Below, piece after piece: positions 13,127 to 20,761 of a stretch of DNA of 23,295 nucleotides; the first letter of the stretch is position 1; every line of letters starts with the position of its first letter. The notes under the pieces were generated by a model that saw nothing but the letters and a program-made list of their open reading frames with translations, did not search any database and was not told the origin of the DNA. The stretch comes from an uncultured Panacagrimonas sp. (lineage in GTDB: Bacteria; Pseudomonadota; Gammaproteobacteria; Nevskiales; Nevskiaceae): contig CAMLNE010000016.1 of the NCBI GenBank assembly GCA_946481265.1, positions 1 through 23,295 of the forward strand, in the 5' to 3' direction. The position numbers were made by a program, and so were the translations under genes.

Positions 13127-14179
13127 GTGTCCCTCGACAGCCTTGCGTCGCCTGCCTGCGTCGATCCGGTCTACCGCCCGGACGGTCCCGTCGTCGTTGC
13201 CGCCGCCGCTGCCGCGGCGCCCGACGAGTCCCTGCTCGCGCTCGGCAACTGGTTGCGCGACCGCCGCTACCACTTCGTATGTCCCAGCCCGGAGAGTCAC
13301 GCGCGCGTGCTGGAACGTGCGCCCGAGCGGGAAGGCCGATCGCTGGCCGATGTGTTCGGCTGGAACCTGCCCTTCCATCCTGATCTCCTGCCGGCCTGCG
13401 TCACGCGCTGGCTGAAGGAGGCCGGCGCCCTGTCGCGCCGGGGCATGCGACTGCGCAGTGGCGTGCGCTTTTCGTCGGTAGGCGCGCAGCTGTTCGTGCA
13501 TTCCTCCTACCCGATGCTCGATCCCGATGCGGTCTTCTTCGGTCCGGATACGTACCGCTTTGCCCGCTTCGTGGACGCGGCGCTGGCCGCGCACTGGCCG
13601 TGCAGCGTGCGTTCGCTGGTGGACATCGGCTGCGGTGCGGGCGCGGGCGCCATCCTCGCGGCGCGGGCGCTCGGTCGTCGCGACCTGCGACGGCGGGTGC
13701 TGCGCGACGCGAACCCGCGTGCGCTGCGCTATGCGGCGACCAATGTCGATCTCAACGATGCCGGACCCTGCGAGTTCAGCGGCGGCGATCCGCTCGAGCC
13801 GATCGAGGATCGCTTCGACCTGGTCGTCGCCAACGCGCCGTACATGATCGGGGAGCCGGTCCAGCACGGCGGCCGCGATGCGGCGGCGCCGGGCGTGGAC
13901 CTGGCCCTGCGTGCGCTGTCGGACGCCGTCGCGCAACTGGCGCCACGCGGTCGCATCCTGCTCTACACCGGTGCCCCGGTGGTCGACGGGCAGGACGTGT
14001 TCCGCCGCGCCGCCAGCGAACTGCTGGAGCGCGCGGGATTGCGCCACCGCTACAGCGAGATCGATCCGGACGTGTTCGGGGAGGCGCTGGACCGGCCCGC
14101 CTATGCACGCGTGGATCGCATCGCCGCGATCGGGCTCGAGGTGTCGCGGCTCGAGGTGTCCCGCAGCGGCGATCGCTGA
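13127..14179 (+). CDS. Class I SAM-dependent methyltransferase (MTS / HemK-like), substrate unknown
   Basis: A 350-residue protein with a 120-residue N-terminal substrate-recognition region (including RSLADVFGWNLPFHPDLL) and a C-terminal Rossmann methyltransferase domain. SAM-binding motif I is LVDIGCGAGAGAI (about 164-176) and the acidic-loop region is RRVLRDANPRALRYAATNVD. The catalytic motif IV, usually NPPY in N-methyltransferases of the PrmC/RlmF/TrmN6 type, reads NAPYM (236-240). The start is GTG at 13127, preceded by GAGG about 8 bases upstream. The C-terminus carries a short duplication, LEVSRLEVSR (338-346 region). Possible targets are a nucleic acid, a protein glutamine or a small molecule; nothing in the context decides. 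Confidence 0.85.
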   Translation: MSLDSLASPACVDPVYRPDGPVVVAAAAAAAPDESLLALGNWLRDRRYHFVCPSPESHARVLERAPEREGRSLADVFGWNLPFHPDLLPACVTRWLKEAGALSRRGMRLRSGVRFSSVGAQLFVHSSYPMLDPDAVFFGPDTYRFARFVDAALAAHWPCSVRSLVDIGCGAGAGAILAARALGRRDLRRRVLRDANPRALRYAATNVDLNDAGPCEFSGGDPLEPIEDRFDLVVANAPYMIGEPVQHGGRDAAAPGVDLALRALSDAVAQLAPRGRILLYTGAPVVDGQDVFRRAASELLERAGLRHRYSEIDPDVFGEALDRPAYARVDRIAAIGLEVSRLEVSRSGDR

Positions 14180-14200
14180 CGCGAACGGAGGCAGGCGCAA

Positions 14201-14234
14201 CTGGGGACGCGCAGACCGGCGTGCGCGCCCCCAG
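14201..14234 (+). terminator. Hairpin after the methyltransferase gene
   Basis: CTGGGG (14201-14206) pairs with CCCCAG (14229-14234) and CGCGC (14208-14212) with GCGCG (14223-14227), with one mismatch and a 10-base loop. It starts 21 bases after the methyltransferase stop and ends 11 bases before the stop of the convergent small gene, so it may serve both strands. Confidence 0.55.
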
Positions 14235-14245
14235 CCTTGTCACGC

Positions 14246-14620
14246 TCAGCGCCGGCGGTCGTCCGGGTGCGCGCCGGGCGAGGTCGGCGACGAACGCGCC
14301 GGCGGATCGGAGGCCGGGAAGCTGTCGTCCAGGGCATCGTCCAGATCGGATTTGACCGAGCGGCCCTCGCTCTCCTTCTCGCGCGGTGCCTCGGGCACGC
14401 AGGTGTCGTTCTTGCCGCTGCCGGCCTGGCGTTCGGCGTCGCGCGCATCGCTGCCATCGCGTCGGCCGGCATTCGTCGCGTCGGCTCCGGCAAGGGTGCC
14501 GCGTTCGGCTTCCGCGTTCTGGTCCAGACGCTTCTCCAGTTCCGGCTTGCGGGCGCCCGGTCCGCGGTCGTCGACCTGTCCGCCTTGCGCGGTCTGCTTC
14601 TGCTTTCCTTTGTTCGCCAT
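14246..14620 (-). CDS. Small hydrophilic protein with conserved SFPASDPP C-terminal motif
   Basis: A 124-residue, highly charged, probably disordered protein starting MANKGKQKQTAQGG. The body is rich in K, R, E, D, Q and G, with one cysteine (DTCVPEAP). Near the C-terminus it carries DLDDALDDSFPASDPPA; an ALDDSFPASDPP-like motif is recurrent at the ends of small hypothetical proteins in proteobacteria. The start is fixed by AGGAG about 8 bases before this ATG; a longer in-frame start at 14671 lacks a good site. It is the last gene of the leftward trehalose/permease run, 81 bases after the permease. Function unknown; stress association is guesswork from its company. Confidence 0.72.
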   Translation of the reverse strand: MANKGKQKQTAQGGQVDDRGPGARKPELEKRLDQNAEAERGTLAGADATNAGRRDGSDARDAERQAGSGKNDTCVPEAPREKESEGRSVKSDLDDALDDSFPASDPPARSSPTSPGAHPDDRRR

Positions 14621-14701
14621 GCCTGTTTCTCCTGTGGATATGGGGATCAGCGCGATGCCTGTCGCTCGCAATCGCGGTGCCCGCGTGCACCCGGCCCGGT
14701 G

Positions 14702-15838
14702 TCAGCCGCCGGAGGCCGGCGACGATGCAGCCGGCGGTGATGGCGCCTTCGTATCCGGCGGCCCGCCGCGGACCGGCACCGCGGCCGTTGCGGCGCCGGT
14801 CATGCGATCGACACGCGGCAGGTAGAACTCCAGGTAGGCCAGACGCAGCACCGCAAACAGCGGCGGCGCGATCAGCACACCGAGCAGGCCGGCCCAGGAC
14901 CCCATCAGCAGCATGAACACCAGCAGCGGCACCGCCGGCAGCTGTACGCGGCCGCGCATCACCAGCGGCAGGATCACGTTGCTCTCGAGCTGCTGCGTGG
15001 CGAGGAAGACGCCCAGCACCCAGGGGAGGCGGCCGACGTCGGAGGCCACGGTGAGCAGGGCCGCCACTGTCACCACCAGGATGATGCCGACGTAGGGAAT
15101 GATGCCGAGCACGGCGGTGAGCACGCCCAGCAGCAGCCAGTATTCGGCGCCCACGATCCACAGCCCCAGCGAGGTGAGCGTGCCGATGATCAGCATGTCC
15201 AGCAGCTGCGCGCTGAACCAGGCACGCACCACGCGCGCGGCCTGCTCGACGAAGCGGTCGGCACGTGCGCGGTGCTGCGCCGGCATGGCCTGCACCAGCC
15301 CCTCGCGGTAGCCGCGCGCGTCGACCGCCACGTACAGGCCGATCACCACCGCGAACAGCAGCGCGGCCAGCACGCCTACGCCGGACCAGGCGCCCTTGAA
15401 CACCATGGCGCCGATCGCGCTCGCCGTGCCGGCCACATCCGTCGTGGCCACGTTCTTCTGCAACCAGGGAAAGCGCTGCAGCCAGCCGCCCGCCATCTCC
15501 TGCAGGCGCTGCATCAGCGCCGGTCCGCGCTCCGCCAGCAGCGCGGCCTGCGAGTCGACCACGCCGGCGAATCCCCAGCCCAGCACGCCGATCAGGACGA
15601 TGCCGATGATCGCGATGATCGCCGCGGCGATGCCGCGCGGGATGCGCATCTGCTGCTGCATCTTGCGCAGCACCGGCGCCAGGATCGCACCGATGCCCAC
15701 GCCGACCAGCAGGGCCACCACGATCAGCCGGGCCCAGATCAGCAGCACGCCGAGCACCACCAGCAGCGCCACGTAGTTCGCGGTGCGATAGGGGCTGTGC
15801 CGCCGTCTCCGCGGGTTCGCGATCCTCATCCTGCGCAT
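14702..15838 (-). CDS. AI-2E family transporter (PerM/TqsA-like permease)
   Basis: A 378-residue polytopic inner-membrane protein. It has the family architecture: paired N-terminal membrane segments (about 20-36, 38-58), another at 70-92, a soluble middle region (SQAALLAERGPALMQRLQEM), then a membrane-rich C-terminal half. Characteristic signatures are LGIIPYVGIILVV, the segment LESNVILPLVMRGRVQLPAV, and the final pair MLLMGSWAGLLGVLIAPPL. Substrates of the family vary (autoinducer-2 export, Na+/H+ antiport), so the cargo is not assigned. The start at 15838 is preceded by GGAG at 10 bases; an in-frame ATG three codons later is possible. It lies 34 bases after the treY stop, in the same operon, and ends in a low-complexity Pro/Ala/Ser tail. 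Confidence 0.92.
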   Translation of the reverse strand: MRRMRIANPRRRRHSPYRTANYVALLVVLGVLLIWARLIVVALLVGVGIGAILAPVLRKMQQQMRIPRGIAAAIIAIIGIVLIGVLGWGFAGVVDSQAALLAERGPALMQRLQEMAGGWLQRFPWLQKNVATTDVAGTASAIGAMVFKGAWSGVGVLAALLFAVVIGLYVAVDARGYREGLVQAMPAQHRARADRFVEQAARVVRAWFSAQLLDMLIIGTLTSLGLWIVGAEYWLLLGVLTAVLGIIPYVGIILVVTVAALLTVASDVGRLPWVLGVFLATQQLESNVILPLVMRGRVQLPAVPLLVFMLLMGSWAGLLGVLIAPPLFAVLRLAYLEFYLPRVDRMTGAATAAVPVRGGPPDTKAPSPPAASSPASGG

Positions 15839-15872
15839 GGCCTGAGTGCTCCGGACAGTGCGATGCGTCGGT

Positions 15873-18701
15873 TCATCCGGCGGTTCCGCGCAACAGCGCC
15901 AGTGGCCAGATGTCGAGCACCGCCGCCAGCGACACGTGGCTGCCGTCGACGGCCAGCGGCCGCTGCTCGAGCGCGTCGAACCAGTCGCAGTGCCGCAACT
16001 CGGACGGCAGGACGACGGCGGTGTCCAGCAGCGCCTGGGCCGGCATGCGCAATGCATGCGCGCGGCGCAGGAAGGCGTGGACATGCAGCGGCGCGATCAC
16101 CAGCACGCAGCGGTGCCCGATGCGACGCAGGAAGGCGATGAACTGCTGCGCGAGCCGGCCTTCCAGCGCCAGGCCCTGGTACTCACCCTGCTCGAACAGG
16201 GCCGGATCCGAGGCACGACAGGCCAGGGTCCGCGCGATCAGACGCTGCTTGACCGCGCCGCTGCGCCATTGCGCCAGCAGCGTGCTGCCCGGCGCGTCGT
16301 CACGCAGCGCCGCGGCGCGCGCCGCGTAGTCCACCGCGCGCCGGTTGTCCGGGTCCACCATGCTCAGGTCCCAGAACTCCGTGCCCTGGTAGAGATCCGG
16401 CACGCCCGGGCAGGTCATGCGCAGCAGCGCCTGGGTCAGACCCTTGAGCGCACCGGTCGGCGCGATCTCCTCGACCTGGTCGCGCAGCGAGTCGAGGAAT
16501 GGCGAGGCGCGCGCCGGGTCCAGCACGCCGTCCAGGAAGGCACGGCAGGCCTGCTCGTAGGCCAGGTCCGGCGCATTCCAGCTCGATCGGCGCTTGGCTT
16601 CGCGCAGGGCCTTGAGCTGCCAGCCGGCGAGCCGTTCGCGGTAGACACCCATTGCCGCGTCGTCCGCGGGATCCAGCGTGGTGGGCCAGGTGCCGACCAG
16701 CATCTGGTAGAGCAGGTATTCGTCCACCTCGTCGGGTGCGGTGCCTGCATCGTGCTCGCGCAGCGCCTCGTTGAAGCGGCGCCAGCGGCCGACCACGCCG
16801 ACCCAGGCATCGGCGCACTCGCTGAGCACCGACAGTCGCGCGCGCACGTCCTCGCCGCGCTTGTGGTCGTGCGTGGCGGTGGCGAGCAGGGCCTTGGGGT
16901 AGCGCTGGCGGCGGTCCGCGCAGATCGCGTGGAAGGTCTGCGCCGGCAGCGCGAACTGGCGCGGGTCAGCGCCCACCTCGTTGCGCGACAGCAGCAGCCC
17001 GTGGCGATAGAACGCGGTGTCCTCCACCGCCTTGGCGGCCAGCGGTGGCGTGAGTTGCTGGAAGCGCGCGATGGCGCGCAGGCGCGCACGGCGGGCGGCC
17101 GGGCTGCGCAGGTCCTTCGGCGGCTCGCCGCCGAGCCAGGCATCGATGCGCTCGAGCAGCTCGCGCTCGGCCGGCCGGCAGCTGCCGGCGGCGGCGGCCA
17201 CCGCCTGCTGCATGATCCGGGCGTCCTCCGCGCTGCGCCCACGGCCGTCGGCGTAGGTCCGGTAGCGCGGGAAATGGGCGAGCAGCTCGGCGAGCACGCG
17301 CTTGATCGCGGCCAGGGTCCAGTCGCGCGTCGACGGTTGCTCGCGCGCGATCGCGTGCAGCGCATGGGCGCAGGCGCCGAACTCGGCGACGAACAATTCG
17401 CGCGAGATGCGCCGGCGGGCGCGCTCCTCTTCCTGCGCGAAGTCCAGCCCGCCGTCGTGGCGGTTCCAGAACTGCAGCAGCCGCGCGTGGCCGCGTGGAT
17501 CGTGGAGCAGCGCGCCGAGCTCGTTCATGAAGCTGTAGCCGGAAGTGCCGTCGACCTGCCAGTCCGCAGCCAGGCGCTCGTCGCGCGCCAGGATCTTCTC
17601 CACCACCACCCAGCACGGGCGGCCGGCGTGATCGGCCGGTCGCTCGCGGTGCAGGCGCGCGCGCAGCGCGCGGCAGTAGCCGCGCGGATCCGACAGGCCG
17701 TCGACGTGATCGATGCGCAGGCCGTCGACCAGGCCCTGCGCATACAGGCGCAGCAGCGTGGCGTGCACCGCCTCGAACACCGCGCGTTCCTCCACGCGGA
17801 TGCCGGCCAGGCCGGTGACATCGAAGAAGCGGCGCCAGTTGATCTCGTCGGCGGCGGTGCGCCACCAGGCAAGCCGGTAGTGCTGCCGTTCGAGCAGGCG
17901 GTGCAGCAGGCCGCGGCCGGCCGGCGTGGCGGGATCCAGGCGCGCCAGGCTTTGCCCGATCCGCTCGCGGAGCGCCGCATCTTCCTGCCAGGCCCGCGCC
18001 AGCCGCCCGGCCGCCTCCGCGAACGCGCCGCGCCGCGTCGCGCCGCGACGCCGACGCAGCACCTGCTCGAAATCGGCGGCCGGCGTGGCGCCCGACAGCA
18101 GCAGGGGGTAGTGCGCGGCTGCGATCGGAAAGACATGCTCCGCGTAGGCGACGAAGAAACGTCCGCGTGCGGCGTCGAACTCCAGTCGCAGCCTACCCTC
18201 GGCCAGTGCCTCGCCGTAGCGTTCGCCGAGGAAGGGGGCCAGCACGCGTCCTGCCAGCGCCGGATCGGGCCGGTCCCAGTCGATGTCGAAGAAGCCCGCG
18301 CTGGCGCTCTCGCGTCCCCACTCCAGCACGTCGAGCCAGCGCGCGTTGTCGGCGCCGCCCACCGCCATGTGGTTGGGCACCACGTCGACCACCAGTCCCA
18401 TGCCGCGTACACGCAGTTCCGCCACCAGCCGCCGCAGGCCTTCCTCGCCGCCGAGTTCCGCGCTGACCGCTGCGTGGTCGACCACGTCGTAGCCGTGCGC
18501 CGACCCGGCACGGGCGGTGAGGATGGGCGACACGAACAGGTGGCTGATGCCCAGGTCCTGCAGGTAGGCCAGGCAGGCGCGCGCATCGTCGAACGTGAAG
18601 GCGGCGTTGAGCTGCACGCGCGCGGTGGCGCCGGGCACGGCCGTCACCCGTGGCGCGATCACCGCCGCTGGCGACAGCGGGTCGGAACCGACGAGGTTCA
18701 C
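15873..18701 (-). CDS. treY: Malto-oligosyltrehalose synthase
   Basis: A 942-residue GH13 enzyme that rearranges the reducing-end alpha-1,4 bond of a maltodextrin to alpha-1,1, giving maltooligosyl-trehalose. GH13 signatures in order: SPILTARAGSAHGYDVVDH (59-76), VVDVVPNHMAV (about 104-114), the nucleophile D331 in DGLRIDHVDGL, the acid/base E368 in VVVEKIL, and the third carboxylate in LATATHDHKRGEDVRARL, a strong TreY signature. GVPDLYQGTEFWDLSMVDPD near the C-terminus is also typical. The start is GTG, overlapping the malQ stop by 4 bases (GTGA, 18698-18701), so translation is coupled. The length matches the longer TreY proteins. It acts with TreZ and MalQ. Confidence 0.97.
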   Translation of the reverse strand: MNLVGSDPLSPAAVIAPRVTAVPGATARVQLNAAFTFDDARACLAYLQDLGISHLFVSPILTARAGSAHGYDVVDHAAVSAELGGEEGLRRLVAELRVRGMGLVVDVVPNHMAVGGADNARWLDVLEWGRESASAGFFDIDWDRPDPALAGRVLAPFLGERYGEALAEGRLRLEFDAARGRFFVAYAEHVFPIAAAHYPLLLSGATPAADFEQVLRRRRGATRRGAFAEAAGRLARAWQEDAALRERIGQSLARLDPATPAGRGLLHRLLERQHYRLAWWRTAADEINWRRFFDVTGLAGIRVEERAVFEAVHATLLRLYAQGLVDGLRIDHVDGLSDPRGYCRALRARLHRERPADHAGRPCWVVVEKILARDERLAADWQVDGTSGYSFMNELGALLHDPRGHARLLQFWNRHDGGLDFAQEEERARRRISRELFVAEFGACAHALHAIAREQPSTRDWTLAAIKRVLAELLAHFPRYRTYADGRGRSAEDARIMQQAVAAAAGSCRPAERELLERIDAWLGGEPPKDLRSPAARRARLRAIARFQQLTPPLAAKAVEDTAFYRHGLLLSRNEVGADPRQFALPAQTFHAICADRRQRYPKALLATATHDHKRGEDVRARLSVLSECADAWVGVVGRWRRFNEALREHDAGTAPDEVDEYLLYQMLVGTWPTTLDPADDAAMGVYRERLAGWQLKALREAKRRSSWNAPDLAYEQACRAFLDGVLDPARASPFLDSLRDQVEEIAPTGALKGLTQALLRMTCPGVPDLYQGTEFWDLSMVDPDNRRAVDYAARAAALRDDAPGSTLLAQWRSGAVKQRLIARTLACRASDPALFEQGEYQGLALEGRLAQQFIAFLRRIGHRCVLVIAPLHVHAFLRRAHALRMPAQALLDTAVVLPSELRHCDWFDALEQRPLAVDGSHVSLAAVLDIWPLALLRGTAG

Positions 18702-20761
18702 GTGCCGGAGTCCTCACGCTGGCGCTGCAGCGCGCCGAGCACCGCCTGGGCGGTCGGCGCGTCGAGCAGGCGGTCAGCCTCGGCGGGCAGGCGACGCAGC
18801 CAGTTCGGATGCACATCGGTGGTGCCCGGGATATTGGGTTGCTCGGGCAGCGCCAGCGCATCCTCGACCGGAAGCAGTGCCAGATCGCAGGGCGTGCGGC
18901 CGATGAAGGCGGCTGCCGCCTGCGCGGCCGTGGCGCCTTCGCCCGGCGCCGGCAGCGGGCCGGGCGACGCGACGCCGGCATGGATGAAGGCGTCCCACAT
19001 CGCCTGCCGGTCGTGCGCACGCTGCTGCTGCGCCTGCGGCAGATCCTGGCCCGGATCGAGCAGGTCCAGGCGGTCGCGCCATTCGAGGTCGCGCGCGCTC
19101 CACCATCCGGCCACCGTGGGCAGGTCGTGGGTCGAGGTCATGGCCACGCAGGCCCGCGGCCAGCGCGCCGGCTCGACGAAATAGCCGCCGTCGCGCTCGA
19201 ACCAGAGCACCCGCATGCCGAGCAGGCCGGCCGCGACCAGGCGGTGGTGGAAATCCTCCGGCATCGTGCCGAGGTCCTCGCCGATGATCAGCGCGCGCTG
19301 CCGCCAGGATTCGAGGGCGAGCAGGCGCAGCAGGTCGCGCAGCGGGTAATGCACGTAGGCACCCTGGTCGGCGCTGGTGCCATCCGCGATCAGCCACAGC
19401 CGCTGCAGGCCGAACACGTGGTCGATGCGCAGGCCGCCGAGGTGCGCCAGGTTGGCGCGCAGCATCTCGATGAAGGGACGGAACCCTTCGCGGCGCAGGT
19501 GGCGCGGCGACAGCGCCGCCAGTCCCCAGTCCTGCCCCTTGCCGTTGAGCGCATCGGGCGGCGCGCCGATGCGCAGGCCCAGCAGCAGGTCGCCCTGGCG
19601 GCTCCAGGCATGGCTGCCGGCGCTGTCGGTACCCACCGCGAGATCGCCGATCAGGCCGATTGCCATGCCCGCCCGACGCGCCGCCGCCTGCGCCGCGGCG
19701 ACACTGCGATCCGCCAGCCACTGCTGGAACTTGCCGAACTCGACCTCGGCCACGTGCTCGGCGGCGAAGCGCGCGACGACCGGGCTGCCCGGATCGCGGA
19801 ACGCCGCCGGCCAGTCGCGCCAGTGCGCCAGCGGCGCCTCGCCGGTGGCGAAGCGCGCGTGCAAGGCCTCGAAGCAGGCGTGCTCGTGCAGCAGCGTGCC
19901 CTGCCCGCGACACCAGGCGTCGAAGTCGCCGCGCTGGCCGCTGGCGTCCAGGCCGTCGAACAGCCCGCGCAGCAGCGAGCCGCGCGCGAGCGCCGAACGA
20001 CGCGCATCGATCATCGGCGCGCCCTCGAGCGCGGCGAACTCCTCGACCAGGCCGCGCCGGTCCAGCACCGCCGCGATGGTCGCGGCGTCGAACACCGCGC
20101 CGGGATCGGCGAGCAGCGGGTTGCGCTGCAGGCGCGAGGATGGGCTGTAGGGGCTGAAGCGGTCCGGCCAGGCGCCGAAGCCGGCATGCGCGGGGCTCAA
20201 TGCGATGGCGTCGGCACCGTGGCGCGCCAGCGCCGGTGCCAGCTGCGCGACCGCGCCGAAATCCCCCAGGCCGCCGTCGCCGCGGCGGCGCAGGCCGGGC
20301 ACCTGCACGGTCAGTCCCCAGCGTCGCCTGCGCCCGCCGAGATCGGCCATGCCCAGGCAGTGCGTCGGCGCCACGGCCAGGACCAGCGGCTCGCCGCCGT
20401 CGAGGTGCAGGCGGTGATAGCCCGGGACCTCGATCGCGGGCAGCGCCTCGCCCGGCCCGAGCTGCCCCTCGCGCTGCGCGCCGTCCTCCATCTCGAGCCG
20501 GTAGCGACCGGCCGCGCCGCGATGCAGGGGGATCGGCTCGCCGACGGTGGCGGTCAGCAGCGGCGCACGCGCGTTCGCCTCCTCGTGCAGGCGATGCAGG
20601 CTGTCGCTGCGATCCTGCGGCGTGGCGCTCGGGATGCCCAGTGCATGCAGCACCCGGCCCAGCGCCGTGTCCGGCACGGTGTGCGTGTTGCCACGGAAAT
20701 CGCGCCAGTGGGCGGAGACGCCCGCCGCCGCGGCCAGTTCGTGCAGGCCGGGATCGTTCAT
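18698..20761 (-). CDS. malQ: 4-alpha-glucanotransferase (amylomaltase)
   Basis: A 687-residue GH77 enzyme that transfers glucan segments between maltodextrins, re-lengthening the short chains left by TreY/TreZ. The catalytic set is visible: nucleophile D447 in GGLRIDHVFGLQRLWLI, acid/base E495 in IIGEDLGTMPED and D546 in TSTHDLPTVAGWW. The N-terminal 140 residues form the extra domain found in bacterial MalQ of about 700 residues, and WGLTVQVPGLRRRGDGGLGD (148-167) starts the barrel. The start is taken at 20761 because its ATG overlaps the treZ stop (ATGA); an in-frame ATG seven codons upstream (20782) would lie inside treZ. It overlaps treY by 4 bases at its end. Confidence 0.96.
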   Translation of the reverse strand: MNDPGLHELAAAAGVSAHWRDFRGNTHTVPDTALGRVLHALGIPSATPQDRSDSLHRLHEEANARAPLLTATVGEPIPLHRGAAGRYRLEMEDGAQREGQLGPGEALPAIEVPGYHRLHLDGGEPLVLAVAPTHCLGMADLGGRRRRWGLTVQVPGLRRRGDGGLGDFGAVAQLAPALARHGADAIALSPAHAGFGAWPDRFSPYSPSSRLQRNPLLADPGAVFDAATIAAVLDRRGLVEEFAALEGAPMIDARRSALARGSLLRGLFDGLDASGQRGDFDAWCRGQGTLLHEHACFEALHARFATGEAPLAHWRDWPAAFRDPGSPVVARFAAEHVAEVEFGKFQQWLADRSVAAAQAAARRAGMAIGLIGDLAVGTDSAGSHAWSRQGDLLLGLRIGAPPDALNGKGQDWGLAALSPRHLRREGFRPFIEMLRANLAHLGGLRIDHVFGLQRLWLIADGTSADQGAYVHYPLRDLLRLLALESWRQRALIIGEDLGTMPEDFHHRLVAAGLLGMRVLWFERDGGYFVEPARWPRACVAMTSTHDLPTVAGWWSARDLEWRDRLDLLDPGQDLPQAQQQRAHDRQAMWDAFIHAGVASPGPLPAPGEGATAAQAAAAFIGRTPCDLALLPVEDALALPEQPNIPGTTDVHPNWLRRLPAEADRLLDAPTAQAVLGALQRQREDSGT

